Part shown: positions 9,681 through 16,962 of the stretch, one piece after another
How positions within the stretch are numbered: the first letter of the stretch is position 1
Layout of the letters: each line of letters opens with the position of its first letter
Assembly: GCA_030267965.1 (NCBI GenBank)
Contig: BRYA01000136.1
Span: 4,325-23,165 of the forward strand
Direction: 5' to 3'
Source: Triparma columacea
Lineage: Eukaryota > Sar > Bolidophyceae > Parmales > Triparmaceae
DNA: 18,841 nt
Notes under the pieces: model-generated
The model's database searches: none
Told to the model about the DNA's origin: nothing
The model's input: the letters and a program-made list of their open reading frames with translations, nothing else
Program-made: the position numbers and the translations under genes

Positions 9681-12306
9681 ATGTCCAATGAAGATGCCCT
9701 ATTCGTCGCTTCCTCCGGCGCATCCTCTCGTCCCCGTTCCCCATTCGGCACCTCCCGTCGTCTCTCCGCCTCCCACGCCCTCTCCCACTCCCGAGTATCA
9801 GTGCAGGGTCTCCGTGCCCAGACTGTAACGATAAAGGGTTTCAACAGCGAGCGGGCGGCCGACTTCTGGCTGGCCAAGTACGGGACGCCGTGCCCTTTCT
9901 TCAACGCGCTAGAGAACGTCCACGTTGCGCCGGGGGGGGCGGGAAATGGGGCGGGGGGGAGCGGAGCATTCGCGCTTAGCCCAACAGGGAAGAGCAGGAC
10001 GGTCGGGGAGGGGGTTAGTAGGGTGCAGATAAAGAGGGCCAGCATGGTGGGGAGTATGAGGGCTGGCATGGAGAGCGGTGGAACGGGGAAGGGGAATGAG
10101 GCTGCGAGGGTTAACGGTGTGGGGAATAGGGGGGGGGGGACAAGAAAGACGAAGAACAATTCACCGAAGGGGAAGGGGAAGACAATGGCCAAGTTGACGC
10201 TTTACGATCCTGAGGGTAGGGACGAGCCTGTGAATATAGAGAGGGTCACGTACAAGAGAAGGGGCGGTGATGAGGGTTCGGGTAAGGTGTTTGTTCGTAA
10301 GGGTGTCGTCGGTAAGCTTAGAGGTGCTGTTGGCGCGTACGAGGACGAGGATTTCGAAGATGATGGGGGGGGCGGTGTGGAGGAGGAGTACGAGGACGAC
10401 TGGGGGGAGAAGGAGGAAAAGGATGATGGGACTGACGGAAGTATGCCTGTCGTTAGCGCACCGCCAGTCGTTAGCCGGCCGCCTATCATGCTTACGCCAG
10501 ACGTTTTAAAGGAGGGGAAGGGGAAGCTCAAGGGGGCTGGTGATGATAACGCAAAGTCGGAGGAGGAAGGTGTCGGCATTGGGATGGGAGGGCTGTCACC
10601 GATGAGACCGCCGAACCCGTTCAAGGTGAGAAGCTTGCCGAGGGGGGAGAGGGGGGGCAACGGGGAAGTCCTAAAGGGCGGAGCAACGACGCGACGACGA
10701 CGCAATGTACTAACGAAACAAAACCCTCTGTCGTCGCAGTTGAACCCGGCAGATTTAAAGTCCGGCAAAAGTTCTTTGAAAAGTAGCCCTTTGACGCTCA
10801 CGGTGGGGGGGGGCGACATGGGGAACGATCGGTATCTGCCCAAGAGTCCTTTGAACTTGAACAGCAGTATTTTGAAGGATGCCCTGAAGAAGGGGAAGGC
10901 AAAATTAAAGGGCGGGAGAGGGTTTGACGTAAAGGAGGACCATGACGTTGAGGAGGAGGGGGGGGGGAGGAAGAGGAGGTTCAGCCTCACGAAGGAGTCC
11001 AGCCTAGCCTCGGTTAAGCGCGAGGAGGTCGCCGAGGTAAAGTCCCGCCACATTCTAGAATCCATGATGGCCACAGCCAAGAAGGAGGGGTACTTCATGG
11101 CAAGTAAGGACGTGATTTGTCCAAGGGACGGAAGGGTTTACGGGAGGGGTCGGTTCGGGAGTGTCATGGGTGGTTTGATAAAGAGTGGGAGGAAGGCAAA
11201 GAAGAAGAAGGAAGTCGTTAGCAGGAGGAGCAAGGTAAGCAAAGAGGAGACAACGGGGTCTTCGGGAGGCCGCCGGGGGGGGTGCTTTCGGGGGGTGTGT
11301 CGATTTTTTAGTCTCACCTCATAATTGGTACCTCCCCTCCCAGTTCCAGCAGTCGCACTTCAAGCTCCACGGAGGTGGTGGGGTCGATAGCGATAGCGCC
11401 ACCTCCGTGGCCGTTAAGAAGATAGTCCCCGGCAGCAAGGGCTACGTCAGCTCCCGCGTTCTCGAGGTTGTATCAACCGAGATTACGGCCCTAAGGTCCT
11501 GCGGTGCAGGCGCCCACAGCGTCACCTCGCTCCTCGGCGTTACGTTCTCGGGAGGGGGGGTGGGGCTGGTGATGGAGCTTTACGGGGGGGGGGACCTTCA
11601 CGGATTCGTAAGGAGCTCGGAGTGGGGAAGGGTGGGAAGGGGGAATTGCTTCAAGATCTTTCACGGACTCGCAAAGGGACTAGGGACGATACATGGGAAG
11701 GGGTGGATTCACGCGGACTTGAAGAGCCACAATATCATGGTTAGGAAGGCGGAGGACAAGAAGGGGGAGTTGGTTTGGGAGGCTGCGATTGGGGATTTCG
11801 GTGAGAACAAATCGCGCTGGGGATTAGGGTGGAGAGGGGGGAGGGGGGGGAGGGGGGGTGCTTGTGGCCGCTCGTTATGTCCCCCTTTCTTGTTAACTCA
11901 ATTTCCCCCTTTCCCCTTCCTCCCCCCCCCCTAAAAAAAACCAGGGAACGCCCAAAAGGTGGACTCCTCGCGCTGCTACAAGGAGCAAGGTACCTCCGGT
12001 TGGACTGCCCCGGAAGTGTTCCACTCTTCCTCAGGTTACTCCTACCCCTCCGATGTCTTCTCTCTCGCGTTCATTATCTGTGACGCCTTTTGCTCGGGCT
12101 TCGATAACCCGCTTGTGGGGATGGAACCTGATAGGTACGTCGCAGCGCTGAGGGGGGGGACTAGACCAAGTATGCCTGAGAGCGACGGGAGCGGGATCAA
12201 TAAACTCGTGGCGTTCATGTGGAGGTTCGAAGAGAAGGGCAGGCCGACAGCGAAACAGGTGGAGGAGAGGTTGAGGGATGTTATGATTAACAATAAGACG
12301 GCTTGA
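9681..12306 (+). CDS. TKL-like protein kinase with long basic N-terminal region (3 exons)
   Basis: Exons 9681-11234, 11344-11800 and 11945-12306 join (phases 0 and 1) into 790 residues. Residues 1-480 have no recognised domain; they are Gly/Lys/Ser-rich with an acidic Asp/Glu patch near 235-245. Kinase landmarks are complete: glycine loop GRGRFGSV (488-495), VAVKK with K543 as the ATP-binding lysine, a candidate alpha-C E564, hinge MELYGGGDLHGF, catalytic loop HADLKSHN (D643, K645, N648), DFG at 669-671 formed across intron 2, activation segment GTSGWTAPEVF with E694, and SDVFSL with D707. The GTxGWxAPE form suggests the TKL group. It is a non-RD kinase because Ala replaces Arg in HRD. A Lys-rich insert of about 30 residues separates the glycine loop from VAVKK. 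It is probably an active Ser/Thr kinase; its substrate is unknown. The ATG has A at -3. Confidence 0.85.
11235..11343 (+). other. Kinase gene intron 1, with tandem acceptors
   Basis: Donor AAG|GTAAGC and acceptor CCTCCCAG enclose 109 nt in phase 0. The acceptor is followed at once by two more in-phase AGs (TTCCAGCAG), so use of 11343, 11349 or 11352 would change the protein by only 2 or 3 residues. Confidence 0.75.
11801..11944 (+). other. Kinase gene intron 2, with pairing G and C tracts
   Basis: Donor TTCG|GTGAGA and acceptor AAAACCAG enclose 144 nt in phase 1, splitting the Gly codon of DFG. The 5' half holds a G-rich tract (11836-11858) and the 3' half a C-rich tract (11903-11931). GGGGGGGGAGG at 11843-11853 is exactly complementary to CCTCCCCCCCC at 11919-11929. 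If retained, the frame ends in a stop at 11932 and the C-lobe is lost. Confidence 0.75.
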
Positions 12307-12489
12307 GGAAGGGGGGGGGAAGGGGGAATGGCTGGAATTTTGGATCGTCAGGGGCGCGACATTTGCTAATGGGATAAGTACATCGAATTCTGAAAAATTG
12401 CTTATGCCGCCGCATTACTGACAGTGTTGTTTCGTTCACTTCTTCTTACCCCTATTCTTGCCCTTCTTCCCCTTCTTCCCCTTCTTCCC
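12307..12489. other. Tail-to-tail gap between the kinase and MYND genes
   Basis: These 183 bp hold the 3' ends of both genes. Part of it (12439-12489) remains open in the MYND reading frame behind its stop codon. I saw no gene or RNA element. Confidence 0.5.
12461..12489. repeat. 9-nt microsatellite (CCCTTCTTC) behind the MYND gene stop
   Basis: About three copies of a 9-nt unit lie directly next to the TAG of the MYND gene. On the minus strand they read GGGAAGAAG, encoding Gly-Lys-Lys in the frame of that gene. Confidence 0.8.
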
Positions 12490-13602
12490 CTACTTCCCCG
12501 TCGCAACTGCTCCTTCCGCTACTCCCACATCCGCTCCTCCCACATCCGCTCCTCCCCCCTTCATCCCCTTCCCTGTCTTGGATCTCTTCTTGACCATGGC
12601 CTCGCTCTCCCCCCTTTCGTTCAACCGTCCCGTGCATTGCACCTTGTGCTTCTTCCAGTGCTTCCTCTGGCATTCCTTCGAACAGTAAGCGATAGTGCGA
12701 CAGGGACACATTAGCAGCTTGTCGCGTGACTTGGCAGTTAGAGCCTCGCAAACAAAGCAGCAGAAGGGACGGCCTTGAAGGTAATGTTTTGTGATGTTGG
12801 CGATTGTAGGATCGCGATAGGAAGGAGGGCATACATTGAATTCGTCTCGAACTACGTCGGAATCGGGCTTTCCGAGATGAAGAAATGTTGTGAACATCTT
12901 TATTGCGACATCTCTACTAAGGTTAGTGTGTTCTCCTTTGCACGCTTGGAGGCAATAACCAAACACTAAATGCACGTCGTCGGTGGTTGGGATAGCACCG
13001 CGCGTGAGAAACAGCCTGCATATGTCGTGTGCTCCACAATGGACAGCAAGAACAAGTGGTGAAACAACATGTCCATTACCCACTGTCTTGTTCACATTTG
13101 CTCCATGATCGAGAAGTGCTATGGCCTGATCAATGTGCCCCTCGTAAGCAGCTTGCATCAACAGGTTGGAAAATTCTTCCACTCCTTCGACTTCAACTCG
13201 TGCGTCCATATTAGGGTCAAGTCCATGTTCTAAGAGCAATCTCAAGATTGTTGAATTGTCACTATTCTTCATTGATGTATCTGCGGCTATGCACATGGCT
13301 TCCTTATTGTTGAAGCCAGCCTCTAAGATAAGCTTGACCATCTCAACATTATCGTATTGAGAGGCCATTGTGAGGACTGAAGCTGTCTTCCATTTCTCAT
13401 CAGTGTCATGCATTTTATAAACACCCAACAAAACCTCAGGACCATGTTCCTTGGCACACCCCTTGATGAGATCCCAGTCTTGGCCAATAGCCCAACCCAA
13501 GCACAACTGCTGACCGTCTGTCAAATCGTGAAAACTATATACTGCCCCATCTATGGTCTCTGATGATTTGAGTGACGATTGTACCTCTGATTGTGATGCC
13601 AT
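12490..13602 (-). CDS. Ankyrin-repeat and MYND-type zinc finger protein
   Basis: This single-exon gene encodes 370 residues from an ATG with A at -3. Residues about 73-205 contain ankyrin-like repeats (ASQYDNVEMVKLILEAGF; TILRLLLEHGLDPN; LLMQAAYEGHIDQAIALLDH; PLVLAVHCGAHDICRLFLTR). Residues 282-323 form a MYND zinc finger: C282-x2-C285, then C299-x-C301, YC307, C311, H319 and C323, with the family pattern YCSKECQRKHWKKHKVQC. The CPC spacing is slightly unusual, because most MYND fingers have CxxC there. Both modules bind proteins, so it is probably an adaptor. No SET domain is present, so methyltransferase activity is not suggested. The C-terminus is Lys-rich, then has a GADVGGADVG repeat. 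A basic 17-residue stretch continues in frame after the TAG stop. It lies tail-to-tail with the kinase gene. Confidence 0.88.
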   Translation of the reverse strand: MASQSEVQSSLKSSETIDGAVYSFHDLTDGQQLCLGWAIGQDWDLIKGCAKEHGPEVLLGVYKMHDTDEKWKTASVLTMASQYDNVEMVKLILEAGFNNKEAMCIAADTSMKNSDNSTILRLLLEHGLDPNMDARVEVEGVEEFSNLLMQAAYEGHIDQAIALLDHGANVNKTVGNGHVVSPLVLAVHCGAHDICRLFLTRGAIPTTDDVHLVFGYCLQACKGEHTNLSRDVAIKMFTTFLHLGKPDSDVVRDEFNVCPPSYRDPTIANITKHYLQGRPFCCFVCEALTAKSRDKLLMCPCRTIAYCSKECQRKHWKKHKVQCTGRLNERGESEAMVKKRSKTGKGMKGGGADVGGADVGVAEGAVATGK

Positions 13603-13865
13603 TTTTGAGCGAACCTATCCCGAATGTAAGTTTATAGCGGCAAATTACGATGTGAAACTTATCAAGAAAGCTTTCAAGCTACTCCACTTAGGAAGAAGTG
13701 TCGTATAGGTGCTAATATTGGAGTCCACCTCTGAGAAAGTTTCATCTTCTTGTTGAAGCAATTGGAGAGGGTGAGGACAAAATAAAATTAGTTGGAGAAA
13801 TATGAAATTGTTCATTGATAGTCAATAGAAGAAGTGTTTAGGTTGTTACGATCCTCCCTATAGTT
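13603..13865. other. Gap between two tandem minus-strand genes
   Basis: These 263 bp hold the upstream region of the MYND gene and the 3' end of the proteasome alpha-like gene. Nothing else was recognised. Confidence 0.4.
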
Positions 13866-14831
13866 TTACTTGATCCTCTCAACCTTCCCTCCGTCGTGTA
13901 CCCTAACGATGTTCACAAATAGTTCCTCATCATCCTCATCCTCCTCATCTTCCTCCTCTTCTTCCCCCTCCCCTTTTTCCCCTTTAATAAATTCAACATT
14001 ACCCTCAGCAGTAACAACATAAGCTAACCCACCACCAATCACGCAGACGTCACAAGAGCGAACTCGAACACCGGAACCGTAGCAACGGCGGAGGTTCTGG
14101 GATTGTAGGTAGGATACTATGGCTAGTACCTCGCGACGGACGCGTGAGGTTTTTACGGTTTCAGAGAGGGGGGGTTGGGGTGATGATGTTGATGGTGATG
14201 GTGTTGATGATGACGATGGTACTGGTGGTGTTGATGTTGATGTTGGTACTGATGATAAGAGCGATGATGTTGTTCTAAGTACTCTCTCATCCCATTCCAA
14301 GGCATTGTCGTCCTTCCCCTTGTGACGGTTGTTGTAAATTCCGTCCAGCACCTCTATCGAGTCCGGGGAGTAACCACGGAATGCAAGGGCTATCCCGCTG
14401 TTACCCAGGATGTGGATTGGGGATTTACCAGGCTTTGATTTGCTTGTTATGTCGTAGTAGTTGTACTGGTTGATTGGCGTTGTGTGTGTGTTTTGACGCC
14501 TTCTAATTCTTAGGCTTGTACTCTTTTGAATTAAATCTCTTCCATTTCTTGCATATTGAATTTGTTTTAATGTACCATCAGGTGAATATAATGGGACTGT
14601 TAGATCATATTTACTAGGTCTATTTGTAGATGTATGTGATGATGGTGACCTATACAATGTACATGACGTTATTGGGCTAAAAATAAGGATAATAAGGATA
14701 ACAAATGCAGCTTTGGTGAGACTCGGGGAAGTGCTCCTTCCACATAGCCCATATATTCCATGTGCATCACAACTGCGGGTTATCCTCATCCTTTTGTTGT
14801 TATACATATTGTTATACATCAAACTAAACAT
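13866..14831 (-). CDS. Divergent proteasome alpha-subunit-like protein with N-terminal signal or membrane segment
   Basis: This single-exon gene encodes 321 residues. Residues 40-52 (KAAFVILIILIFS) are strongly hydrophobic, a signal peptide or anchor behind a long polar N-terminus (M5, M9 or M15 could also start it). Residues 74-94, KYDLTVPLYSPDGTLKQIQY plus A, match the alpha-type 20S proteasome N-terminal signature. Y75, D76, P84 and Y93 have the same spacing as the gate residues Tyr8, Asp9, Pro17 and Tyr26 of the archaeal alpha subunit. Further on, SGIALAFRGYSPDSIEVL resembles the first strands of the fold, and YLQSQNLRRCYGSGVRVRSC resembles the region before the conserved RPFGV strand. 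Insertions and an Ser/Pro/Thr-rich linker (about 189-222) replace part of the core, and an acidic tail (about 287-304) follows. Alpha subunits are not catalytic. Whether it enters a proteasome ring is unknown. Family call moderate to good. Confidence 0.7.
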   Translation of the reverse strand: MFSLMYNNMYNNKRMRITRSCDAHGIYGLCGRSTSPSLTKAAFVILIILIFSPITSCTLYRSPSSHTSTNRPSKYDLTVPLYSPDGTLKQIQYARNGRDLIQKSTSLRIRRRQNTHTTPINQYNYYDITSKSKPGKSPIHILGNSGIALAFRGYSPDSIEVLDGIYNNRHKGKDDNALEWDERVLRTTSSLLSSVPTSTSTPPVPSSSSTPSPSTSSPQPPLSETVKTSRVRREVLAIVSYLQSQNLRRCYGSGVRVRSCDVCVIGGGLAYVVTAEGNVEFIKGEKGEGEEEEEDEEDEDDEELFVNIVRVHDGGKVERIK

Positions 14832-15164
14832 CGCCCACTACAAATAAAGATAAATGGAAGTAGGAAATGGAATGGAAGAAAAAAGAGAAATTGGGATGAA
14901 AAGAGGGCACTGTTTTATTTGAGCTCTACAACACAAATTAGGCTTTAGATACTTTTTACGACCGACCTAACTCTTCACAATACCAACAACAATACTACTA
15001 CCTACACCATATCCAAACACATTGTAGTTCAGCTCAAATTTGGTCCCCAACAAAACCACATCGTCTCCGAATCCCTAACTTTCAATCTCCTTCTCTTCAT
15101 CTAAACATTTACGCTATATCTTAGCTCAAGCGCTATCAGTACTATCACTTTCATCCTTCCCAAG
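14832..15164. promoter_or_regulatory. Head-to-head region between proteasome-like and LRR genes
   Basis: These 333 bp separate divergent start codons and must hold both promoters. The sequence is AT-rich with pyrimidine-rich stretches close to the LRR gene ATG (AATCTCCTTCTCTTCATC). No gene, RNA or clear motif was found. Confidence 0.45.
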
Positions 15165-16001
15165 ATGCCCAGCTCAGCAGTGTACTCTGGCCCAGACACC
15201 TTCTTTGAAGATCGTGAACTCATAGAAGAGGTGACTTTTGCAAAGGGAGTGACGAAGATTGAGTATAGCGCCTTCTACAAATGCTCCTCCCTCGCAGCCA
15301 TCACGATCCCGGACGGAGTGACGGTGATTGGCAGTTACGCCTTCCAAGATTGCTCCTCCCTCGCAGCCATCACAATCCCGGACTCTGTGACGATGATACT
15401 TGATGGCGCCTTCATTAATTGCTCCTCCCTCGCAGCCATCACAATCCCGGACGGAGTGACGATTATTGGCGATGCCGCCTTCTGGGGATGCTCCTCCCTC
15501 GCAGCCATCACAATTCCGGTCGGAGTGACAACGATTGGCGAACGCGCCTTCTACGTCTGCTCCTCCCTCACGGCCATCACCATCCCTGACGGAGTGACGA
15601 AGATTGGCCCCTGGGCCTTCCAGTTTTGCTCCTCCCTCACGGCCATCAAAATCCCTGACTCAGTGACGGCGATAAGCGGTGGCGCCTTCTGTGGATGCTC
15701 CGCCCTGACGAGAATCAGTTTATCTCCTGCCGTCTCCATCGGTGATGACTGCTTCTCAAACTGCACTGCCCTAATCTCTGCCGCTGCCGATCAAAATATG
15801 CCGACTGTCAAGGACCTCCTCAATTCTAGGTGGCACCGCATACGTGAACGCGTCACCGTTCTTTCCTGCCTCAAGACATTCTTTACGGACACAAAAAAGA
15901 GGAAGCGACAGGACGGAGGTGAAGCGCAAACACTTGGGGTAACTGCGGTACGCAAGAGGCTTCCGAAAGTTATGTGGAGAGTTATTCTGGAATTTCTGTA
16001 A
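15165..16001 (+). CDS. BspA-like leucine-rich repeat protein (LRR_5 type)
   Basis: This single-exon gene encodes 278 residues. Residues about 22-205 are leucine-rich repeats of the BspA/TpLRR kind, with a 23-residue unit of the form AF..CSSLAAITIPDGVT.IG. Seven units follow each other, the last ones degenerate (CSALTRISLSPAVSIG). No signal peptide is visible, so a cytoplasmic or nuclear protein is likely. The C-terminal 70 residues contain a basic stretch, TDTKKRKRQD, that could be a nuclear signal, and end in LPKVMWRVILEFL, a short amphipathic helix that resembles the start of an F-box. Such LRR proteins are abundant in some protists and bind proteins through the concave beta face; the partner here is unknown. 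The near-identical repeat DNA points to recent unit duplication. Confidence 0.88.
   Translation: MPSSAVYSGPDTFFEDRELIEEVTFAKGVTKIEYSAFYKCSSLAAITIPDGVTVIGSYAFQDCSSLAAITIPDSVTMILDGAFINCSSLAAITIPDGVTIIGDAAFWGCSSLAAITIPVGVTTIGERAFYVCSSLTAITIPDGVTKIGPWAFQFCSSLTAIKIPDSVTAISGGAFCGCSALTRISLSPAVSIGDDCFSNCTALISAAADQNMPTVKDLLNSRWHRIRERVTVLSCLKTFFTDTKKRKRQDGGEAQTLGVTAVRKRLPKVMWRVILEFL
15267..15734 (+). repeat. 69-nt tandem repeat array inside the LRR gene
   Basis: The word TGCTCC starts at 15282, 15351, 15420, 15489, 15558, 15627 and 15696, a strict 69-nt spacing with no slip. Units share long identical stretches such as TGCTCCTCCCTCGCAGCCAT, while short stretches between them differ (for example around the residue after AF). 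Confidence 0.92.
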
Positions 16002-16174
16002 CTCTAAAGTCACTTTACGTACAACGATTTCATTTCAAAGAAAATATTATTTAGCAAATTTCAATAATGGCGTTTACTTTCTCTCAACAACGAAAATAAT
16101 TGCGTCCTAAAAACCCACCACCTGCCCTCCCCCCCTCCTGATCTCTGTGCTCTGTGCGACCGGGCTATTGCGCA
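16002..16174. other. Tail-to-tail gap between LRR and unknown gene
   Basis: These 173 bp separate two facing stop codons. The first part is AT-rich (3' UTR-like). No other feature was seen. Confidence 0.4.
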
Positions 16175-16822
16175 TCAATAATTGAGGCCAAGGAGGCCGT
16201 AGATGTCCTCGCTCCCCATCCCAAGGAAAACGCCGCAGTTGTCCTCGCAGCCACACTTTTCCTCTACGAGTTCGATTGCCTCACTTATCACATCAGCGTA
16301 TGCCCATCTCCGACGGGTGGCATCATCGGCATCGTCTTCAAAATCACTATTCCTCGTCTTCACTTCAAAAAGTCCTGCCTTTTTGAGGAATTCTGTAATC
16401 TCGGCGTCCGTCACCTCCCCGAAATCGCCTTCTTCGAGGATGAAGAGGTCGCTCTCAACCGTGATCGTCTCGTCGCCCTCGACGTTCTCATTGCTAAAAG
16501 AGATACTGAATTCGGCAGCATTGGGCCCAGCCGTAAATGTGGCGTCAACATCACGTGAGCACATATTGTAGCCCACATCCTGGTCTTGGCTCTCATTCGA
16601 TCTGGTCATCTTGACCAGGCAGCCCTTCGTGAAATCCTTCGAGGTCGTACGCAAATTCACGAACCTCGCCTCCGCCGCCTGGGTTAACTTCGCGAGTGCA
16701 TCCTGTAGAGCAATAATTTCATTCTCCGTGACACAACTTGTGATTTCCCGCTTCGCCAGGTCTCTCCAGCTCACTGGTGGGGACGCCGTGGTTTTCGTGA
16801 TTGACGCCTTCCTCTTCGGCAT
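16175..16822 (-). CDS. Uncharacterised acidic protein
   Basis: This single-exon gene encodes 215 residues. I recognise no family. The start is supported by the ATG context TCAAAAATGCC (A at -3), similar to the MYND gene, and by the divergent neighbour 140 bp away. The N-terminus is basic (MPKRKASITKTTASPP). Residues about 30-60 are predicted helical (ENEIIALQDALAKLTQAAEA). The middle looks like beta strands and is acidic (EFSISFSNENVEGDETITVE). The C-terminal part is helical with a small Cys cluster, EEKCGCEDNCGVFLGMG. Composition stays protein-like throughout, with no homopolymer, so it is probably a real gene rather than a shadow. The overlapping plus-strand frames are Ser/Leu-rich without known motifs. 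Confidence 0.6.
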   Translation of the reverse strand: MPKRKASITKTTASPPVSWRDLAKREITSCVTENEIIALQDALAKLTQAAEARFVNLRTTSKDFTKGCLVKMTRSNESQDQDVGYNMCSRDVDATFTAGPNAAEFSISFSNENVEGDETITVESDLFILEEGDFGEVTDAEITEFLKKAGLFEVKTRNSDFEDDADDATRRRWAYADVISEAIELVEEKCGCEDNCGVFLGMGSEDIYGLLGLNY

Positions 16823-16962
16823 TTTTGAATCAAATTGCGGGTCAGGCCGAATTAGAATGTACAGGGAGGATCCTTTTTAACTCTTTTCTTTTTTGGTCTC
16901 AGAAATAAATAGTCTAATTACACCTCCTCCTCTCCTCCATAAACTTACATCGAAACCCCAAA
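16823..16962. promoter_or_regulatory. Short head-to-head region between two divergent genes
   Basis: Only 140 bp lie between the two start codons, the tightest divergent pair here. The context directly before the plus-strand ATG is CCCCAAA, with A at -3. No specific motif could be assigned. Confidence 0.4.

Noticed and set aside
10202..11098. Long open frame on the minus strand opposite the kinase gene
   Set aside because: It is a Ser/Pro/Phe-rich mirror of purine-rich coding sequence, has no motif, and lies opposite an exon that leads in frame into a complete kinase domain.
15267..15734. Regular repeat array as a possible CRISPR or satellite
   Set aside because: The 69-nt period equals 23 codons of a well-known LRR unit inside an open frame; there are no spacer-like unique blocks of fixed length.
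16154..16571. Two plus-strand open frames overlapping the unknown minus-strand gene
   Set aside because: They are shorter, lack a good start context and domain features, and the minus frame has a balanced composition and a proper ATG.
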